Source: Blasia pusilla | Lineage: Eukaryota; Marchantiophyta; Marchantiopsida; Blasiales | NCBI GenBank assembly: GCA_050084515.1 | Contig: CM114274.1 | Span: forward strand, 8,866,001-8,930,000 | DNA length: 64,000 nucleotides | Direction of reading: 5' to 3' | Part shown: positions 35,678-48,635 of the stretch, in pieces | Layout of the letters: every line of letters begins with the position of its first letter | Position numbering within the stretch: the stretch's first letter is position 1 | Made by a program: the position numbers and the translations under genes | The notes under the pieces: generated by a model | Database searches by the model: none | What the model was told of the DNA's origin: nothing | What the model saw: the letters and a program-made list of their open reading frames with translations, nothing else

Positions 35678-35847
35678 TCTATATAATTAAGAGAGGACGG
35701 GGTTTGAGGACCCCTTCCTCTGATATTGACACGTGTCTTTTTTTACCTCCTTTGGTACTAACATGTGTAGTGTTTAACATGTGTTAAGTCTTGACAGGTA
35801 ACTTAACTGATATCTTTCACCCTTGCATAGCGCGGGCAGTATACTAG
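35678..35847 (+). mobile_element. Short non-autonomous Helitron, 170 bp
   Basis: It begins TCTATATAATTAAGAGAGG after an A and ends TACTAG before a T. A near-perfect hairpin, CCCTTGC-ATA-GCGCGGG, lies seven bases before CTAG. It contains GACACGTGTC and ACATGTGT phrases shared with related copies. It is non-coding. Confidence 0.72.
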
Positions 35848-36447
35848 TTTTATGTAACACAACTTTTGGAAAAGAGAGGAATTTAAGCTAGAAACCTTGG
35901 GGTGGCTCCATGCATGGTCTACTAAGAGTGACTATATGAGTCTATGTATATCGTGATATTTTATGTTAATTTAATTTACATCAATCATGCCATACATTGA
36001 AGACTTCCCTAGTGGAGCCACTACTACATTTAAAGGAAATTTTTGGGTCCCAAACTCCCCAAAGCTGCACCTTGATCATTCGTAGTTCCTTTGCAATGCA
36101 TCCACACTAAACTTAACTTTGCAATCCCAACACTTGGAGCTTATTCTCAAAACTGATAATTTGACTTAGTCTGCAAGCTCTTGGACCATAGCAATGTGCG
36201 ACTATGATTTGACTAAAAAGTCCTATTTTCTTATCCTCACAGTCTAGTCGCTATTGGATGAATTTGGTTCACAATGAGCTCATAAGGAACTTGCACTTGA
36301 TTTGAATTTTTTTGTAGCTTTGTGGCTCCATTACAAGTTTTTTTTTCCAATTTTTAGGTTTAATTCTATGCTTGTGAACGAATTTCAATTGAATACATTC
36401 AATCAAACAAGTCAAGTTGATTGATTGCAATAAAGCTGATATATATA
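35848..36447. other. AT-rich spacer, no gene recognised
   Basis: Only short ORFs without domains are present, and no element ends between the two Helitron termini. Confidence 0.5.
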
Positions 36448-36470
36448 CTAGTAAGGTATCCGTGTGATGC
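36448..36470 (-). mobile_element. 3' terminus of a Helitron on the minus strand
   Basis: Read on the minus strand: a perfect 6-bp hairpin TCCGTG-CATCA-CACGGA, then TACCTTA, CTAG and a T. The element body would extend to higher coordinates. Its 5' TC end was not found, so its length is unknown. Confidence 0.6.
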
Positions 36471-36475
36471 ACGGA

Positions 36476-37538
36476 GAATAAAAAAATGTTTGAAGAGATT
36501 TTGTTAGTGAAGGGATTCATGATGTTAAACATAAATTCAAACTTTTTTCTTCTTGTCCATAACACATGAATTTTTTTCTTGTCCAATTACCACGTGTCAA
36601 TAGGACCTTAAAAACGGATGTCAATAATAGTTTTTTAAAATTATGTTTAAAATTTAAAATTTAAAATTTAATTTAAATTTAAGTATAATTTCCACTTTTT
36701 AAATCTTAAAAGAGTAAGAAAATTTCACCTTTAAATAACACCCATCTCCCCTAAATAATTTCACTCCTCGGTAAAAGCTAAAACAATAACTATTCTTCCC
36801 CTTCCATTCTTCCCACCAAAATAACATTCACTAACCAAAATCTTAGCTAACTTTAATTAACGAAATCATTTTCCTTTTCCATTCAAATTCATTTTCCTTT
36901 CCCAAAATATAACATGTGAATGAATGAAATTATTTCAAAAAATGATCATGCTATTTATTTCACAATTTTAAATATGATTTCTATTTTCTAAAATCTTAGA
37001 AGAGTAATAACATTTCATTGTTCTTAGTAATTACAATCCTCCATTCAAATTTAAATGCTATCCCCATACACTAAGTAATTTGATCTTTCCATAAAATTAA
37101 AAAAAATCTACTCCTCCATTAAATTTTTATTTCCCTTTTCCATCAAATATGAATTGACACTTTTTTCCTATATCCAGAGGGAGATGTGGCGCGGGCAGAC
37201 GACATGAGAGATGAAGTAAGGGGAATTGGTAGAGGTTGGGGGGTTAGGCCCTAGGGATGGCATCAGGTGGGTGAAACATTGGGCATCGAGAATGGGGGAG
37301 GGGGGACAAATGGATTGTGTGGGGTGCCAAATTAGAGTTGGTCTGACACTCTAATACCTTCAAGTTACCAATTGGGTGTTGGTGGGCTTGGTGCTAGAAA
37401 TAGAGGTTTCCATTCGGTTACCATTTTGGAAATTTTCCAATATTTTCTTTGAAAATTCAAACCAATTTTTTTTCAGTGCCAAGGTTTGATCAAATATCCT
37501 TGCTATCAACCATACTTGTGTTACCCTCCATTTATTAT
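36476..37538. other. AT-rich spacer, no gene recognised
   Basis: A/T-rich sequence that may include the body of the Helitron ending at 36448. A GC-richer patch at 37170-37320 has no ORF of note. Confidence 0.4.
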
Positions 37539-37830
37539 CTATTCTGCTTCCTCCAACAAACCATAAGCCTCAAGATAATCCCTAGATGCGTTGTGATGAG
37601 CTACTAGTACAACTTGATCACACAAGGTTTGAAACTCTCTTCTACATTGGGTACCCAAGTCAATCAATACCCCCGCTAATCCATAGTAATGACTAAGCAC
37701 GGAATTTAGAATAATGATTCCAAGTGGATTAAGTTGATACATAATGCTATCAACTTAATCCACTTGGAAAATGCTCCACCATGACCAACATAAACATGAA
37801 ATGAGGCCCTGCCAATAAAAAAGTCCAATA
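37539..37830 (-). pseudogene. Integrase fragment of a Ty3-type element
   Basis: On the minus strand the frame 37742-37539 reads SVLSHYYGLAGVLIDLGTQC, REFQTLCDQVVL, ASRDYLEAYGLLEEAE. This matches the integrase core of the methyltransferase elements (VLSHYGALAKVL, TSRDHPEVDGLTERV). Upstream, GGAFSKWIKLIAL matches their VEHFSKWIELVAF. Between these pieces lies an inverted duplication (37719-37768) that rearranges the fragment. It is the only recognisable coding remnant in the desert. Confidence 0.7.
37719..37768. repeat. 21-bp perfect inverted repeat with 8-base loop
   Basis: The arm TCCAAGTGGATTAAGTTGAT with a final A (37719-37739) and its exact reverse complement (37748-37768) enclose CATAATGC. 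The arm is integrase coding sequence (FSKWIK region), so this is an inverted duplication within the fragment. It could extrude as a cruciform. Confidence 0.9.
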
Positions 37831-40800
37831 AATCTCTCCCTCCCTCCCTACCTAATCAGGTCTTTGAATCAAAAACTAACACACTCTAATATAGGTGAGT
37901 GACTTGGGGAGATTGTTTGAGGCTTGGGGAAGAGACTTCTTAGGGAGACAATACACACTTAGGGAAACTCAACTCGAGTAGTGCTTGGTGTCTTCTCAAC
38001 TGTCTACTGAATGTGCAATTAGTAGAGTCTTAGGGACTCCAGCTAAATCTTCCGCTTACAAAGTTCAAAATAGTGAGTGCTTTGGGACAAACAAGCCTAT
38101 ATTTGTGGATTGATCTCCACAAAGAAATCTCACATTTAAGGCCAATATCATCATTCGCCATATGTGTAATCTCTCATGACCAAAATGGGAAAATTAAAGT
38201 CTTGGACCCATCAAAAGAAATCTCTCTTAATGTCAGATGTTCTAAGTTGGAGTTAGATGCAATTCTCCCTTCACAGGAGTCTTGATTGGTTATCAACTCA
38301 CATCAAAATTTCATTTTTATTAGAGAAGAAAAATGGGAGTGAAATCCAAATGGAAAATAAAATAAAATAAGAAGGAAATAGAATCCTTGGAAAGGCAAAA
38401 TTAATCCTATTAGAAATAGGTTAACTAGATTAATATCCACACAAATGGAACCAAAGTCATCAAACACGATAGGGACAAGAAATTTTACCTCTCCTCCGGC
38501 ATAACAAGCAAAGGGAAGGCCTTGATTGCAACTATGAGCCCACCATCGTCTACTACAATTTCTCCTATTTTATGTATAGAAAAATTGAATACAAGATCGA
38601 GTTTCGTTCAAAAAGGGTACAATACCATGTAGGGGATAGGTGTTGTTAATGACGTGGTAGGGGATGGATACACAAGTATATATGGATTATACCTAGGGAG
38701 CGGTATGAACAATAAATATTTCTTCTCTCCCCAAGATGGCTCTAATGCTACAACGTGGTTGGTCCTACCATCAAGCACAAGTTAGAAAATGGAAGAAGGT
38801 AGAAGAAAACCATGAATGATTGAATTAAAGGGATGTAATATCCATAATGGTATGTACTTCATTTTGATTAGGAATTCCAAAAGATTGTGACCTTACCTTG
38901 TCCTTTTCAATGATTCCCATTTCAACACCCATGTGCACTTGCTAAGCAAGAAAAGTATTGCTAGCAAATAGCCTATAAGGAATAGAAAGAAGAAGAAGAA
39001 GAAGGTCATCAAATCTGATGCAATTACTGTATGTCATTGGAGATCTTTCCTTCTCATTTCCTTCTTGATGGATTCCATCGGATATGGCTACCTTAGCAAA
39101 TTTTTTAGCCTTCCTCTAGGTATTTTGGCCAAGATATACACAACATTTTCCCATGATGGTATTGATCAAGCATAGGGACTTCTAAGAATCCCTAGAAAAG
39201 GTCGTTAAATATGAGTATGATTTACAACTTGATTATATGGTGGAGATGCACTTGTATAAGTAACATTTAGGGAATGATTCTTGCAATAAATTGGCCTCTA
39301 TATGGAAATTTTACTATGACATTAATTGTGAAATGGGCAATGGTTGCTTTCTTGAGACTCTTAATAACTTGACAACAAACCCTTGAATGTGGCTTTTATC
39401 AGCCAACTTAGGGGAGGCCCTTTGGCCCATACAACCAATGCCCACAAATTTCCTTTTCTTGGACGAGCTTGTGGTTTCCTAGTATGAGAGCCTTCACCAT
39501 GGGATTGTGATGTTCGCTTCTCCTTTTTGTGAGCAACTAATTGAGCAAGTCAAGGTGATGCTCATCCAAGTTTCAAAATTTTTTAATTTCATTTCTAGGG
39601 ATCCTCGATATTATTTCAGGTGGGGTTCTCCATGGACTCATTGTACAATGAGTCCACTCTCTCCTCGCCCAAGCCACCATGCCCAAAATCCGTTTAGACT
39701 AGTTGAATATAGTAATGCATGCAAACATGAAACTACAAAATAGAACAACGGAGCACGCAAGGACATATGATGATACTTGGACCATCACCTCATGATAAAA
39801 AAGGCCTATCCCTTTTGTGTACAAAATCTACGTTAAACTTTTGAGTCATTGAAGAATGACTGGCTTTTAAGTACACTTCTATGCCTTGTATATATACACA
39901 TAAGATTCGAGGCCTCCAAAAGTGCGAAGAGAAGTACGAATGATGCCGTCAAATACACTGGATGGTCTCAAGAAATTAGAGTGTTGCCTCCACCAATTGC
40001 CTTTCTAGTCTTCACCCTCACATTCCAAATGGCCATGTATGTCTAATCCATAGTCCACACTACATTCATGTGGGAAATGGCACATTTGCAATACAAATAT
40101 ATATCCTGGTTTGGACTGATATGTGGAGTTGATATTGCCAATGGATATAGAGAATATGCTACCTTGATTCAATCCCAACACAACTATTGATTGGTGCAAG
40201 GTAGATAACATATGGTGCCGAATCTCTCCAGAGTACTGAGATTTTTATGCTAAACAAGACCAAGAGGGCAAGGGTCCGGTCAAGTAATGCAATTTTGGCT
40301 TTAGAGATTACCTCATTGTCCAAGAGGAGGATTGGGTCTTTTATGGAGGGATGTCAAGAAGGGTTCCCAAAACGAACCTATAATGCTTCTATGCTTTGGA
40401 AAAAATAAATTATTCTTTTTGCCTTTGTCGTGTTGACCAACTCTTATGTATGATACCCTTCTCATACAAGTTTATTGGAGAGGGATATTTTGGTGTTCTT
40501 GACCCTATGGAAAAATACGGTAAATCAATGAATATAGTAGTGGGAAGCCTAAAGCAACATTATTTGGGGATTGAGATAGAAAGTCCATGCAAATAACAAG
40601 GACCAACTTAATGGAAAAATGAATGGTCCTCTCAACCATCATCATCCAAGAGTGTGTTGACGTCCTACTCATCCTTCTTCTTCCCCTCCTTCATTCCCAG
40701 AATGCAAGACTTACTAGATATCGACAATAAGAAGTGGCTATGGAGATGCATGTTGAATACTTCAGGTGTGCGTGCAAACTCTATGGATTTGTCATGTTCT

Positions 40801-43800
40801 ACATAGTAAAACAAATGTTTCCATTTCATTAGAGAAGAATGTAGCATCCTCTCATGGTATCAATGGGACCAAATTGGCTCTTTAATAATGAGGTAAGCAT
40901 CATCAACAACCACAAGAGCTATGAAATCAATAGAAAGTATGTCTATTAAATATAATCACTATCCAGGATTGAGTGAGCCACCTACATAAATTTCCCTACA
41001 TGTATCCAAAGAGTCACATTTACTCTCAAAACTTGTTACTAATGGAGTGCAATTTCCCTCTTGAAGAATCTACCGATAGAAACTCACTCTTAGGTCAATC
41101 TATATGATGCATGACTTAGGTCTATACTCAAGGCATGCCATTCTTCAAAGATGATTGTAAGATCCTCACTTGTAAGCCTCATGATGGCCATGCAATTGTT
41201 CACTTCCGATAAGTCCAATATCATGGAAGAAGTAAACATGTTAGCACATTCTTCAATATTAGTTCCTTTGACAAGATAGACTTTCTTTGGAGTCATCCCA
41301 AATACCCATGGTACATTGTGATTCATTCAAATCTCCCAGAAAAACCTTCCTTTTCAATCTCTATAAATACACATCCTTGGCTAGAAATTCCTTTATGCAC
41401 TAGCAAAGGCCTCCTTGATGTACGAGATGCTAGTGGCTTTGTATGGCATCTAATCTTAAGGTACAACTATGACTTTACATTTTTTGAAGTAGAAATCCAT
41501 CCAAATATGGCCGCTTGCTTTTCTTGCCTTGAGTGATAAAGCAATGTGATAACCAAGTCAATTTGCAATCAATCATACCACCTAAAGGCATTCCCAAGAC
41601 AATATAGTTCTAGGTAAGTTCCATCCCAATCGTGACTAGATTTACAAATCACATCGCTCGAGAAGAATTCTTGGTCTCCATTGGTATGGAATATATTTTT
41701 GGCCCACATCTCAACATTACCTGTACCTCCAAGCAAAGACTTACTAATATTTTGTGGTCCCCTAAACCCAATCCTTAAGTCCATAAGCTCCAATTTGTCC
41801 AAGAATCTGAAAATAGTGTTACTCATAGCCATCTGTAAATCTAATGATCTATAAAATGCTAGTGAAACCCTCATACCCCACCACACATTCATCACATTCA
41901 AATATGACACAATTTATATTCTTCACTAAGGTGTGAAAATCAAGTATCTCTTCTTTATTAATAGGTGCTAAGAAATTTAGAAACACCAACTTCCTTCCAC
42001 TTTAGATTGATCATAATTGGTTTGTTGGCAACATTTCCTTCTTTGCAAGGCCCTACTTTTGGACGACAGCCAATTCATGTCAATTGTGACCCTCATTTTG
42101 GAAGATTGTTGATTGAATTTAATTGTAGTGCGCAGACTATAGAGTAAGAATAGCTAAAACCTTGATAACTCCCCTCGTAACTCCCCATGCTTATTGATTG
42201 ATAAAATATTGTGCAATTCAAAAAAAGCTCATCAAGTCTCCATATAATCACTTAGTCTTTGTCATAGTCCGAGTTTTTGGACTACACTATTCTAATTTAT
42301 GGATTTTGAAAACATCATAGGAAAGTATGTAGAAGTGTCTAATGTTTGATGTAATCACTTTCTGGCCATGTCTCGAGGATAGAAATCGGAATTTGGTTTT
42401 AGGTTTGATTTATTACTCCCATTGTAAACACTTTTTGGCTATGTATTGAGGATATAAATTGGAGATTGGTTTTAAGTTTTGTTTATTACTCCCATTGGAC
42501 TAGTGTACCATGGTTTCTGTCTCTGTCAAGCATTATTGTCAGATCAAACATTATTTTGGACATGGCCTACTATTTCATGTTTTTTCAATGAATTGGATGT
42601 ATGATAAGTTCAACCAGGAGTAGATACAAGTAGTCTAGATTGTTGCATTGTACATTGTAAGCTTCGTGATAGTGTCTGCTGAACATGCATCTTCTGATCT
42701 CATTTCCACGTACCCTGTGCCGATGGCTACGTGACAACTAACTACATCTCACTTCCACCATTTCCAGAGTATGTTTTAGGAGAGAATATCATAAGTAGTG
42801 AAATGTAATGTGTTTGGCCATCAATTTTCTATTTGAAAGAAGATTCATAGGGATTTAAGGTTCTGGACTTTTAAGGTCTGTCAAATTTTGTGCGGTGATT
42901 GTAGAACAACAAAATTCATATGGGGTAGGTTGACAAGATTCAATTTTTACTAGGGAAAGTGCTTCATTTTGATCAACTCCCTCTCGCATATTAATCTTGC
43001 CACTTGATATTTGCTTGGACTCCTTATTGGTTGATCAGCTCGACACCAAAATGTGAGTTCCAAAATTGTACAATCTCGATGACCAACCCCGGCCTCGATG
43101 TGCTCTGCTTGATTTTCTCCTGCTCAACGTAAATGCTGCTGTCCTAGCCTTAGCCCTAAAGTCGTTATGGCTCTTGCTCTTGCTCACCCACAAACTGCAT
43201 CTGCTCTATCAGTGAATCTTAATCTTGATAAGCGCTCGCTTAATCCTATTGATCATGCACTTGCTTGATCATACTCAAAATCTCAAAGTTCAACCGAATA
43301 GAGTCATGACCCTTGCTAAACCTGCTTGAACAAGAGAATCCGTAATCACTCGATCAGCAAATCGTAAAAATCTCCAACTCCGACAAGCTCCCACTCAATC
43401 TTGCTCCGTCTTGCTCAATCCTCTAAATTTTGCTCAATCCTGCTCGATCCTGCACTTGCTCAAAATATTGATGTAATTTCAATCGATATATGCCTTGGCC
43501 CCCCACTAGACATGCTGAAATGACGGTAGAGCTTGAGATTGAATCGAGCCCTAACGACACTCCCACTTGCTCTGACTAAAGTGGATCCGCTCAAAACTGC
43601 ACTCTCCCCTCGTTGCGTCCCAAAGAGTTAAAAAACACTAAAATCTGCTAGATTGAATCCAGTCCCAACCCATTTTCCCTCGATCCTATCGATACTAATC
43701 TAAACTGCTTAAACGACAAGAGCTCCTTTCTGCTGATTGAGTAAACACAACCCTCCCACTCATTCGACTAGACTCTAGAAATCTAGCTCAAATTTGCAAA

Positions 43801-43866
43801 CTCACGCTCCCCTCTCCTTCGACATGGACATGACACCTCTCCCTTAGACATGTACGTGGCACCTCC
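37831..43866. other. Decayed repeat DNA, no gene recognised
   Basis: About 6 kb with frequent stops in all frames. Minus-strand frames at 41090-41326 and 41569-41910 and a plus-strand frame at 38073-38285 look like remains of coding elements, but I recognise no family. A run rich in TGCTC and GCTCAATCC phrases lies at 43050-43820. Confidence 0.4.
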
Positions 43867-44449
43867 ATGCCCCCTCATGAGATTACATCTTCGCCTAGTG
43901 GTTCATTTAGATTTTGCATAGGACTTCTATGTGGACATGACTATGTTTTGAACCATCCCTCTTTGCAAGAGGGTTGTTTGGTATGGTATACAAACACCTT
44001 AATTCATGATTTCTTTCCTCTCAAGGACTTTGCTAGTAGCTTTTCTGAGTTGCTTAAAGTTGCCGCTCACCTAGTTTAGGAGAGAGTGCTAACCGTAGTG
44101 GCCCAAGTATTAGGGGTGGGGCAACTTTTGGCGTTATCAAAGGAGGGTGGAGATATTTGTCCAATTGCCATAGGTGAGATGCTCTTGGGGTTGGTGAGTC
44201 ACACTATCGCTTTGCCGTTTCGTAAGGCTTTCCAATCACACCTGGATGTGCATCAGTTTAGATTTGCCACGCCGGTCGATTATAAGATGGTAGCCTTAGG
44301 TTTGAGGGCTTGTTGCAATGTATATCTTGAGTGGATGGTCGTCCAAGTGGATGTGGCGAATGCCTTCAACTCAATATCACGTGAAACCATCTTCATAGAG
44401 TTTAAGGACACCTGTGGCCCCATTGCAAGCCTCATTCCCTTTGTGCAGG
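43867..44449 (+). pseudogene. Non-LTR-type reverse transcriptase, N-terminal part
   Basis: Two frames separated by a stop near 44077 read into RT blocks: GDICPIAIGEMLLGLVSHTI, FATPVDYKMVALGLRACCNV and VVQVDVANAFNSISRE, which holds the first catalytic Asp of block A. It ends IASLIPFVQAF, where the methyltransferase element begins. The family is the same as that at 54588-56150 and 62750-63390. The catalytic YADD block is missing because the segment between FVQAF and NTHIVG was lost on insertion or later. Confidence 0.75.
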
Positions 44450-44767
44450 CTTTCTAGTTTTGGTAAGTGGCCCTTGACCTCCTATATCAGGTCAAGAGCC
44501 AAGGAGGTGACTTGGGAGCATAGGTTACCATGGAGAGAGCTTGGGAGAGGGGAGGGGTATATCTCAAGGAGAGAGAGCTTGAGAGCTCATTCTCTCTTTG
44601 TTGAACCTCTTGGCATGAGGCGAAGGAGCTATGGTCTTGCTTGCATTGTGTATGTAACCCAAGCCTCTCATTAGGAGAGTGGGTTTGGTTTGATATTGAG
44701 AGAGAGATGTGAGAGTGCACACATGTGAGAACTATGGTGTTGTGAGAGAGATTGGATCTTATTTTAC
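44450..44767 (+). repeat. 5' terminal region of the right element (truncated)
   Basis: It runs from TTTTGGTAAGTGGCCCTTGA to GATTGGATCTTATTTTACA. It matches 54142-54457 closely, and the left copy on the minus strand. The first 200 bp (TGTCACGTC onwards) are missing. Confidence 0.8.
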
Positions 44768-46556
44768 AAAGAGAGAATGAGTGAGTGAGAGAGCTTCATT
44801 GGGGAGCTCGCTCGTTGCTCGATGTTTGGTGCAGGTTGGGAGACCGTGTTCCCCACTTTATGGCTCATGGAAGTGCTCACGGGAACAAGAGCCGTGCGAG
44901 TTTGCTGTTTTGCTTTGCTGATTTTTTATACGGGAGAGTGGCACGCGGAAGCGCTGCCCAATTTTCGATAGGAATTGAGTATGGGGGCGGATTGCTCCAT
45001 GCCAATGATTTTGGGAGCACTATGTAGCTTGCTGATTTGTGTTCTCACAGGTTTTACATTTTCATTGGGAGAAATCAGTGCGAAAGCGCTGCCAAATTTT
45101 GTGTAGGAGAAAAAGACATTGGGCTTTGCGACAGTCCCTGTCAATTTTTCTGAAATTTTTATTTCCAAATATTTTTGACCTTTTTGTAGATCATGAAGCT
45201 GTGTACGCTGTGCAACAAATGGTGCGCAATTTGGAGTTGCGAGAAAAAAGTTATGGTCAATCTTGCAAAACTATCATTGCTAGGCAATTTTTAGGGTTAA
45301 ATTGTTCAAACCCTAAACCATCCGCCGCGCCGGCGGCGGCCGTCACCGTCATAGTCACAGTCAACAGTCCACCGTCAATGGTCAACCTTCACCATCGATG
45401 GGCAACCGTCACCGTCAATGATCAACCGTCACCGTCAACGATCAACTCTCACCGTCAACGATCGACCATCCATGGTCGGCCGCTGTCGTCGCCTAGCATT
45501 GCTCGGAGCCGCGTTTGGACGTTGTCCACCCTTTGGTTGCCATTGCCGCCATTATGGAGTGGAGGGTCTTCCATGACCACCGTTGATTCTCTGACTTGTG
45601 CCGCCAACACGTGCTTTGGTTTGGCCGCCATTGTCATCGCAGTTTCGTCATTAACCAGTGATGGGAGGTGACCTCCGTTTATGGTGTTTGAGTTTTCATT
45701 TCATGTTGCTATGTTGTGATTGGTAGCCGCTCAACGATGATCGAGTACTATGCCGTGACACCCGTAGCCGCAACACGCCGCCGATTTCGCGTCGTGCCGC
45801 TCGTGGCCGCACCGCATCGTCTCGATCGCAGAGCCGCTCCTTCACTAAGGAGCAGAGCATGTGAATTTCTGATTAAGGAGGGTATGCCGCCGAGTGACGC
45901 ACCCCATTCCCGAGTGGCGTGCTGTTTGTAGCCATTCTGTGTGGCCAGTGCCACACTGGATCGTTGGACCTCCACCGCACATCGAGGAGGTTTGAGTAGC
46001 GTCAGTACAAGAGGAGTACGACTTGTTGATTGGAGGAGTTGTCTCCATGACCAAGTTGGGGTCGACATTTGTAGTTTTCGAGGAGCGACATCGACATTAT
46101 TGTCAAGTTACCCATTCTGGTCTCTTACCCTGCACGTGTGAGGCATTCTCGGGTATTGGGAAGTTATTTGGGATATTGGGTTTCGTGCCAATGCTAGGAG
46201 CATCGATGATGTATGGGTTTAGGGGACATAGAGCTGTGTGGAATATCCACAGTTGAGGATGGTTTATTAATGAGATGATAGATCAGTTGATTTATCGCAC
46301 CACGCTGCTTGATGCCGCACAACACACATCTCAGTGAGAGAGTGCAGATTGAGTGTCGTATGTTTAGTTTGAGTGATTGAGGGATAACTCGTGAGATTGA
46401 GAGTGATCGTGTGAAAGGGGCACGAGGGCCATCACGGCGTCCTTTCAAGATTTTGAGAGGCGAGGTAGTGGACTTGAGAGTAGCTCTAGAGGGTTTACCC
46501 AGAGTGGTGCGAGGTTTTGAGGGTTTCCACATGAGAGACCACTTCGATCTCCTTGT
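44768..46556 (+). other. Leader of the right element
   Basis: Non-coding in all frames over its length. It holds a 20-bp minisatellite at about 45350-45475 (CACCGTCAACGATCAAC type), GC-rich CCGCC phrases, and the conserved GTTACCCATTCTGGTCTC near 46107. The left copy has a shorter leader (no sequence like 44790-45330). Confidence 0.5.
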
Positions 46557-47123
46557 GTGTCATCTTCAAACGAGGGGGAGCATGTAGAGGAGTGGGTTAG
46601 TGATCCACCGTACACATTGAGTGGTCCTATCAGTTGGGCGTACGAGATGGACGACCGGGGTCGAGGACTAGGTAGGTTTTTGGGTGCTGTAGGCACCATA
46701 GAGCTACATGACTTCATTGCAGAGTTTAGGAGTTGGTGTGACTCAGAGCGGGCTAGGAACTCTAGAGAGTCCAACCCGTTTACAACATGGAACGGTATGT
46801 TCCAACATTTAGAGGGGGCGCCCATGGACGATTATCATGAGTTCTCCCACAGATATGCCCAAGAGATTGAGGCATGGCGACTCTATTATGACCCACACTA
46901 TGTGTCATGGATGAAGCCCTTCCCAGATGAGGAGGCGGAGTCAGGAGAGGCTACTTCCTCTTCCACTAGTGATTTTTTAGGAGGAGTCACTCGCATTGGA
47001 GCAGTTGCACCGTCTAGTCGAGTTCGTCTCGGATTCAACCCCATGGTTGAGTTCTTTGCTAAGTTTAGGGCAAGCTACCAGGGGGTACAGACAGAGAAGT
47101 TGCGGAGCATCCACGACTTCTAG
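46557..47123 (+). pseudogene. Gag N-terminal and capsid part, right copy
   Basis: A 188-codon frame: SSSNEGEHVEEWVSD, PISWAYEMDD, FIAEFRSWCDSE, FTTWNGMFQHLEGAPMDDYH and WRLYYDPHYVSWMKPF, then RVRLGFNPMVEFFAKFRASY and LRSIHDF. It ends with TAG at 47121-47123 where the left copy has CAG (FQRRP). The start is uncertain: the frame opens after a TGA, and the first codon listed is GTG. It is a retroelement gag by position, not by a clear family match. Confidence 0.65.
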
Positions 47124-47229
47124 AGGCGCCCGGGTGAGAGTTTTCGTGAGGCTTACACTCGCTTGCGCCAGTTGATCAATGTCACTCAGGGGGTGACAAA
47201 GGCTCAGGCTATCCTAGTCATGGTACGCG

Positions 47230-47734
47230 ATGTTGGACTCGACCCTACGGACACGGGTGCGGGAGGAAATGCTTCTTATGAACACCTCCCCTACGTTGAG
47301 AGATGTTTTTAGGACCGCCGAGAACATGGAGCGCAATATGGCGGAGGAGAGCGTAGCCACCATGAATTCTAGGCGAGAGCAGTCACGATTGGTTGCGCCA
47401 CTAGTGCAGCAACGTGGGCTCCAAGATAGGTCGACTCTGACACCATGAGCTCAGGGAGGATACCGAGAGGCCATGCCATAGAGCCTTCCCTTCATATGCG
47501 GCTGAGTAGCAGCCACCTATGATTACTTGTTGGTCATGTGGTGGAATCCATCATCAACGTGATTGCACTTGTCAGGGTCATGGACGTGTGCCTCAGCATG
47601 GAGGAAGAGATGGTGCTGCACGAGGAGGTTATCAATGTGACTATTGTCACAGGTATGGTCATACACGCGCCACGTATCTTAGTTTACACCCTGAGTTATG
47701 TCCAGACCGAGGGCCAGAGAGGGCACCAGAGTGA
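47230..47734 (+). pseudogene. Gag C-terminal part with zinc knuckles, right copy
   Basis: The frame 47230-47448 gives MLDSTLRTRVREEMLLMNTS and ENMERNMAEESVAT, equal to the left copy. After stops, 47519-47734 encodes CWSCGGIHHQRDC and CDYCHRYGHTRATY. The second knuckle has lost its last Cys (Tyr here, Cys in the left copy). A frameshift separates it from the capsid part. Confidence 0.7.
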
Positions 47735-47949
47735 GTAGCCAGTTTGGGCGGGCCTAGAGATCGTGCACCAGGTGGTCCCGTTGGGGGACGAGGAGCTGGA
47801 GTTGCCCGATAGGGTAGTGTAGCTGCCCATGGAGGACGTAGCGTCCCACCACCTAGACGCGTCGAGGGAGACGCTGGGTGTGAGGCTGGGATGGCTGCTT
47901 AGATACAACAACTATAGGAGCAGATTGCCGTTGTGGCATTGAGGTTACC

Positions 47950-48502
47950 CGATGCCGGATCCGTGGCATCGATATCATATGGAGCAGCTAGAGATATGGA
48001 GGATCCTGGTTGGATGTGCGAGGTTGCCTAGATGGAGGCCGCCGCAATTGTCACGTGTGGAGCAGCCGCAGAGTTGGATCCACATCGAGGGGAAGCCAAG
48101 AAATAGACCAAGCTTCCTCAGTCTTTCACATCGATGAGGACCCCATCGATGGGTCCTGATCAGAGTTTTTGGAGAGTTGGTGATGTTATTGGTGTGCAGG
48201 CACGGAGGGGAATGGGAGAAACGAGTGCGATGACTCCTATTGTTGATGCTCAAGAGGAGCATGTGTCGAGTAGAATGTTGGGGGTGACCACAATGGTGTA
48301 CTGTGCTCCGCTATTTTTTGCTTCCGATGTTATGACATTGGGAGGTATTCCCGTTGAGGTATTTGGGCTAGCCGCTACGCTATGTGAGTGTGGAGTTAGA
48401 GTTCTTGCCTCACGTTCGCAGGTGATTGCAGAAGAGGTGATGGACTTGCCCTTGGAGCGGATGCTCGAGTCATCCACGTCAGATTTCATGGCAGGCTACT
48501 AG
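47950..48502 (+). pseudogene. Gag-protease linker region, right copy
   Basis: The main open frame, 48134-48502, reads TPSMGPDQSFWRVGDVIGVQ, QEEHVSSRMLGVTTMVYCAP and VIAEEVMDLPLERMLE. The same region in the left copy is 14689-15225. It extends further than the left ORF before a stop. No domain is recognised. Confidence 0.55.
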
Positions 48503-48635
48503 GATGGCAGAGATGCCCGCTAGACCCGCGATAGAGCATGCCATGGCTTCTCTTGGTGTTTTTTTGCTGGATAACCGGGGAGAGGTCTTCCGGTTGGTGA
48601 GTCGAGGAGGTAAAGCTTTTAGTCCGTAGCGTGTT

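Noticed and set aside
41569-41910. 113-codon minus-strand ORF as a gene
   Set aside because: Looks coding-derived but matches no family I know and lies among frames full of stops; treated as decayed repeat.
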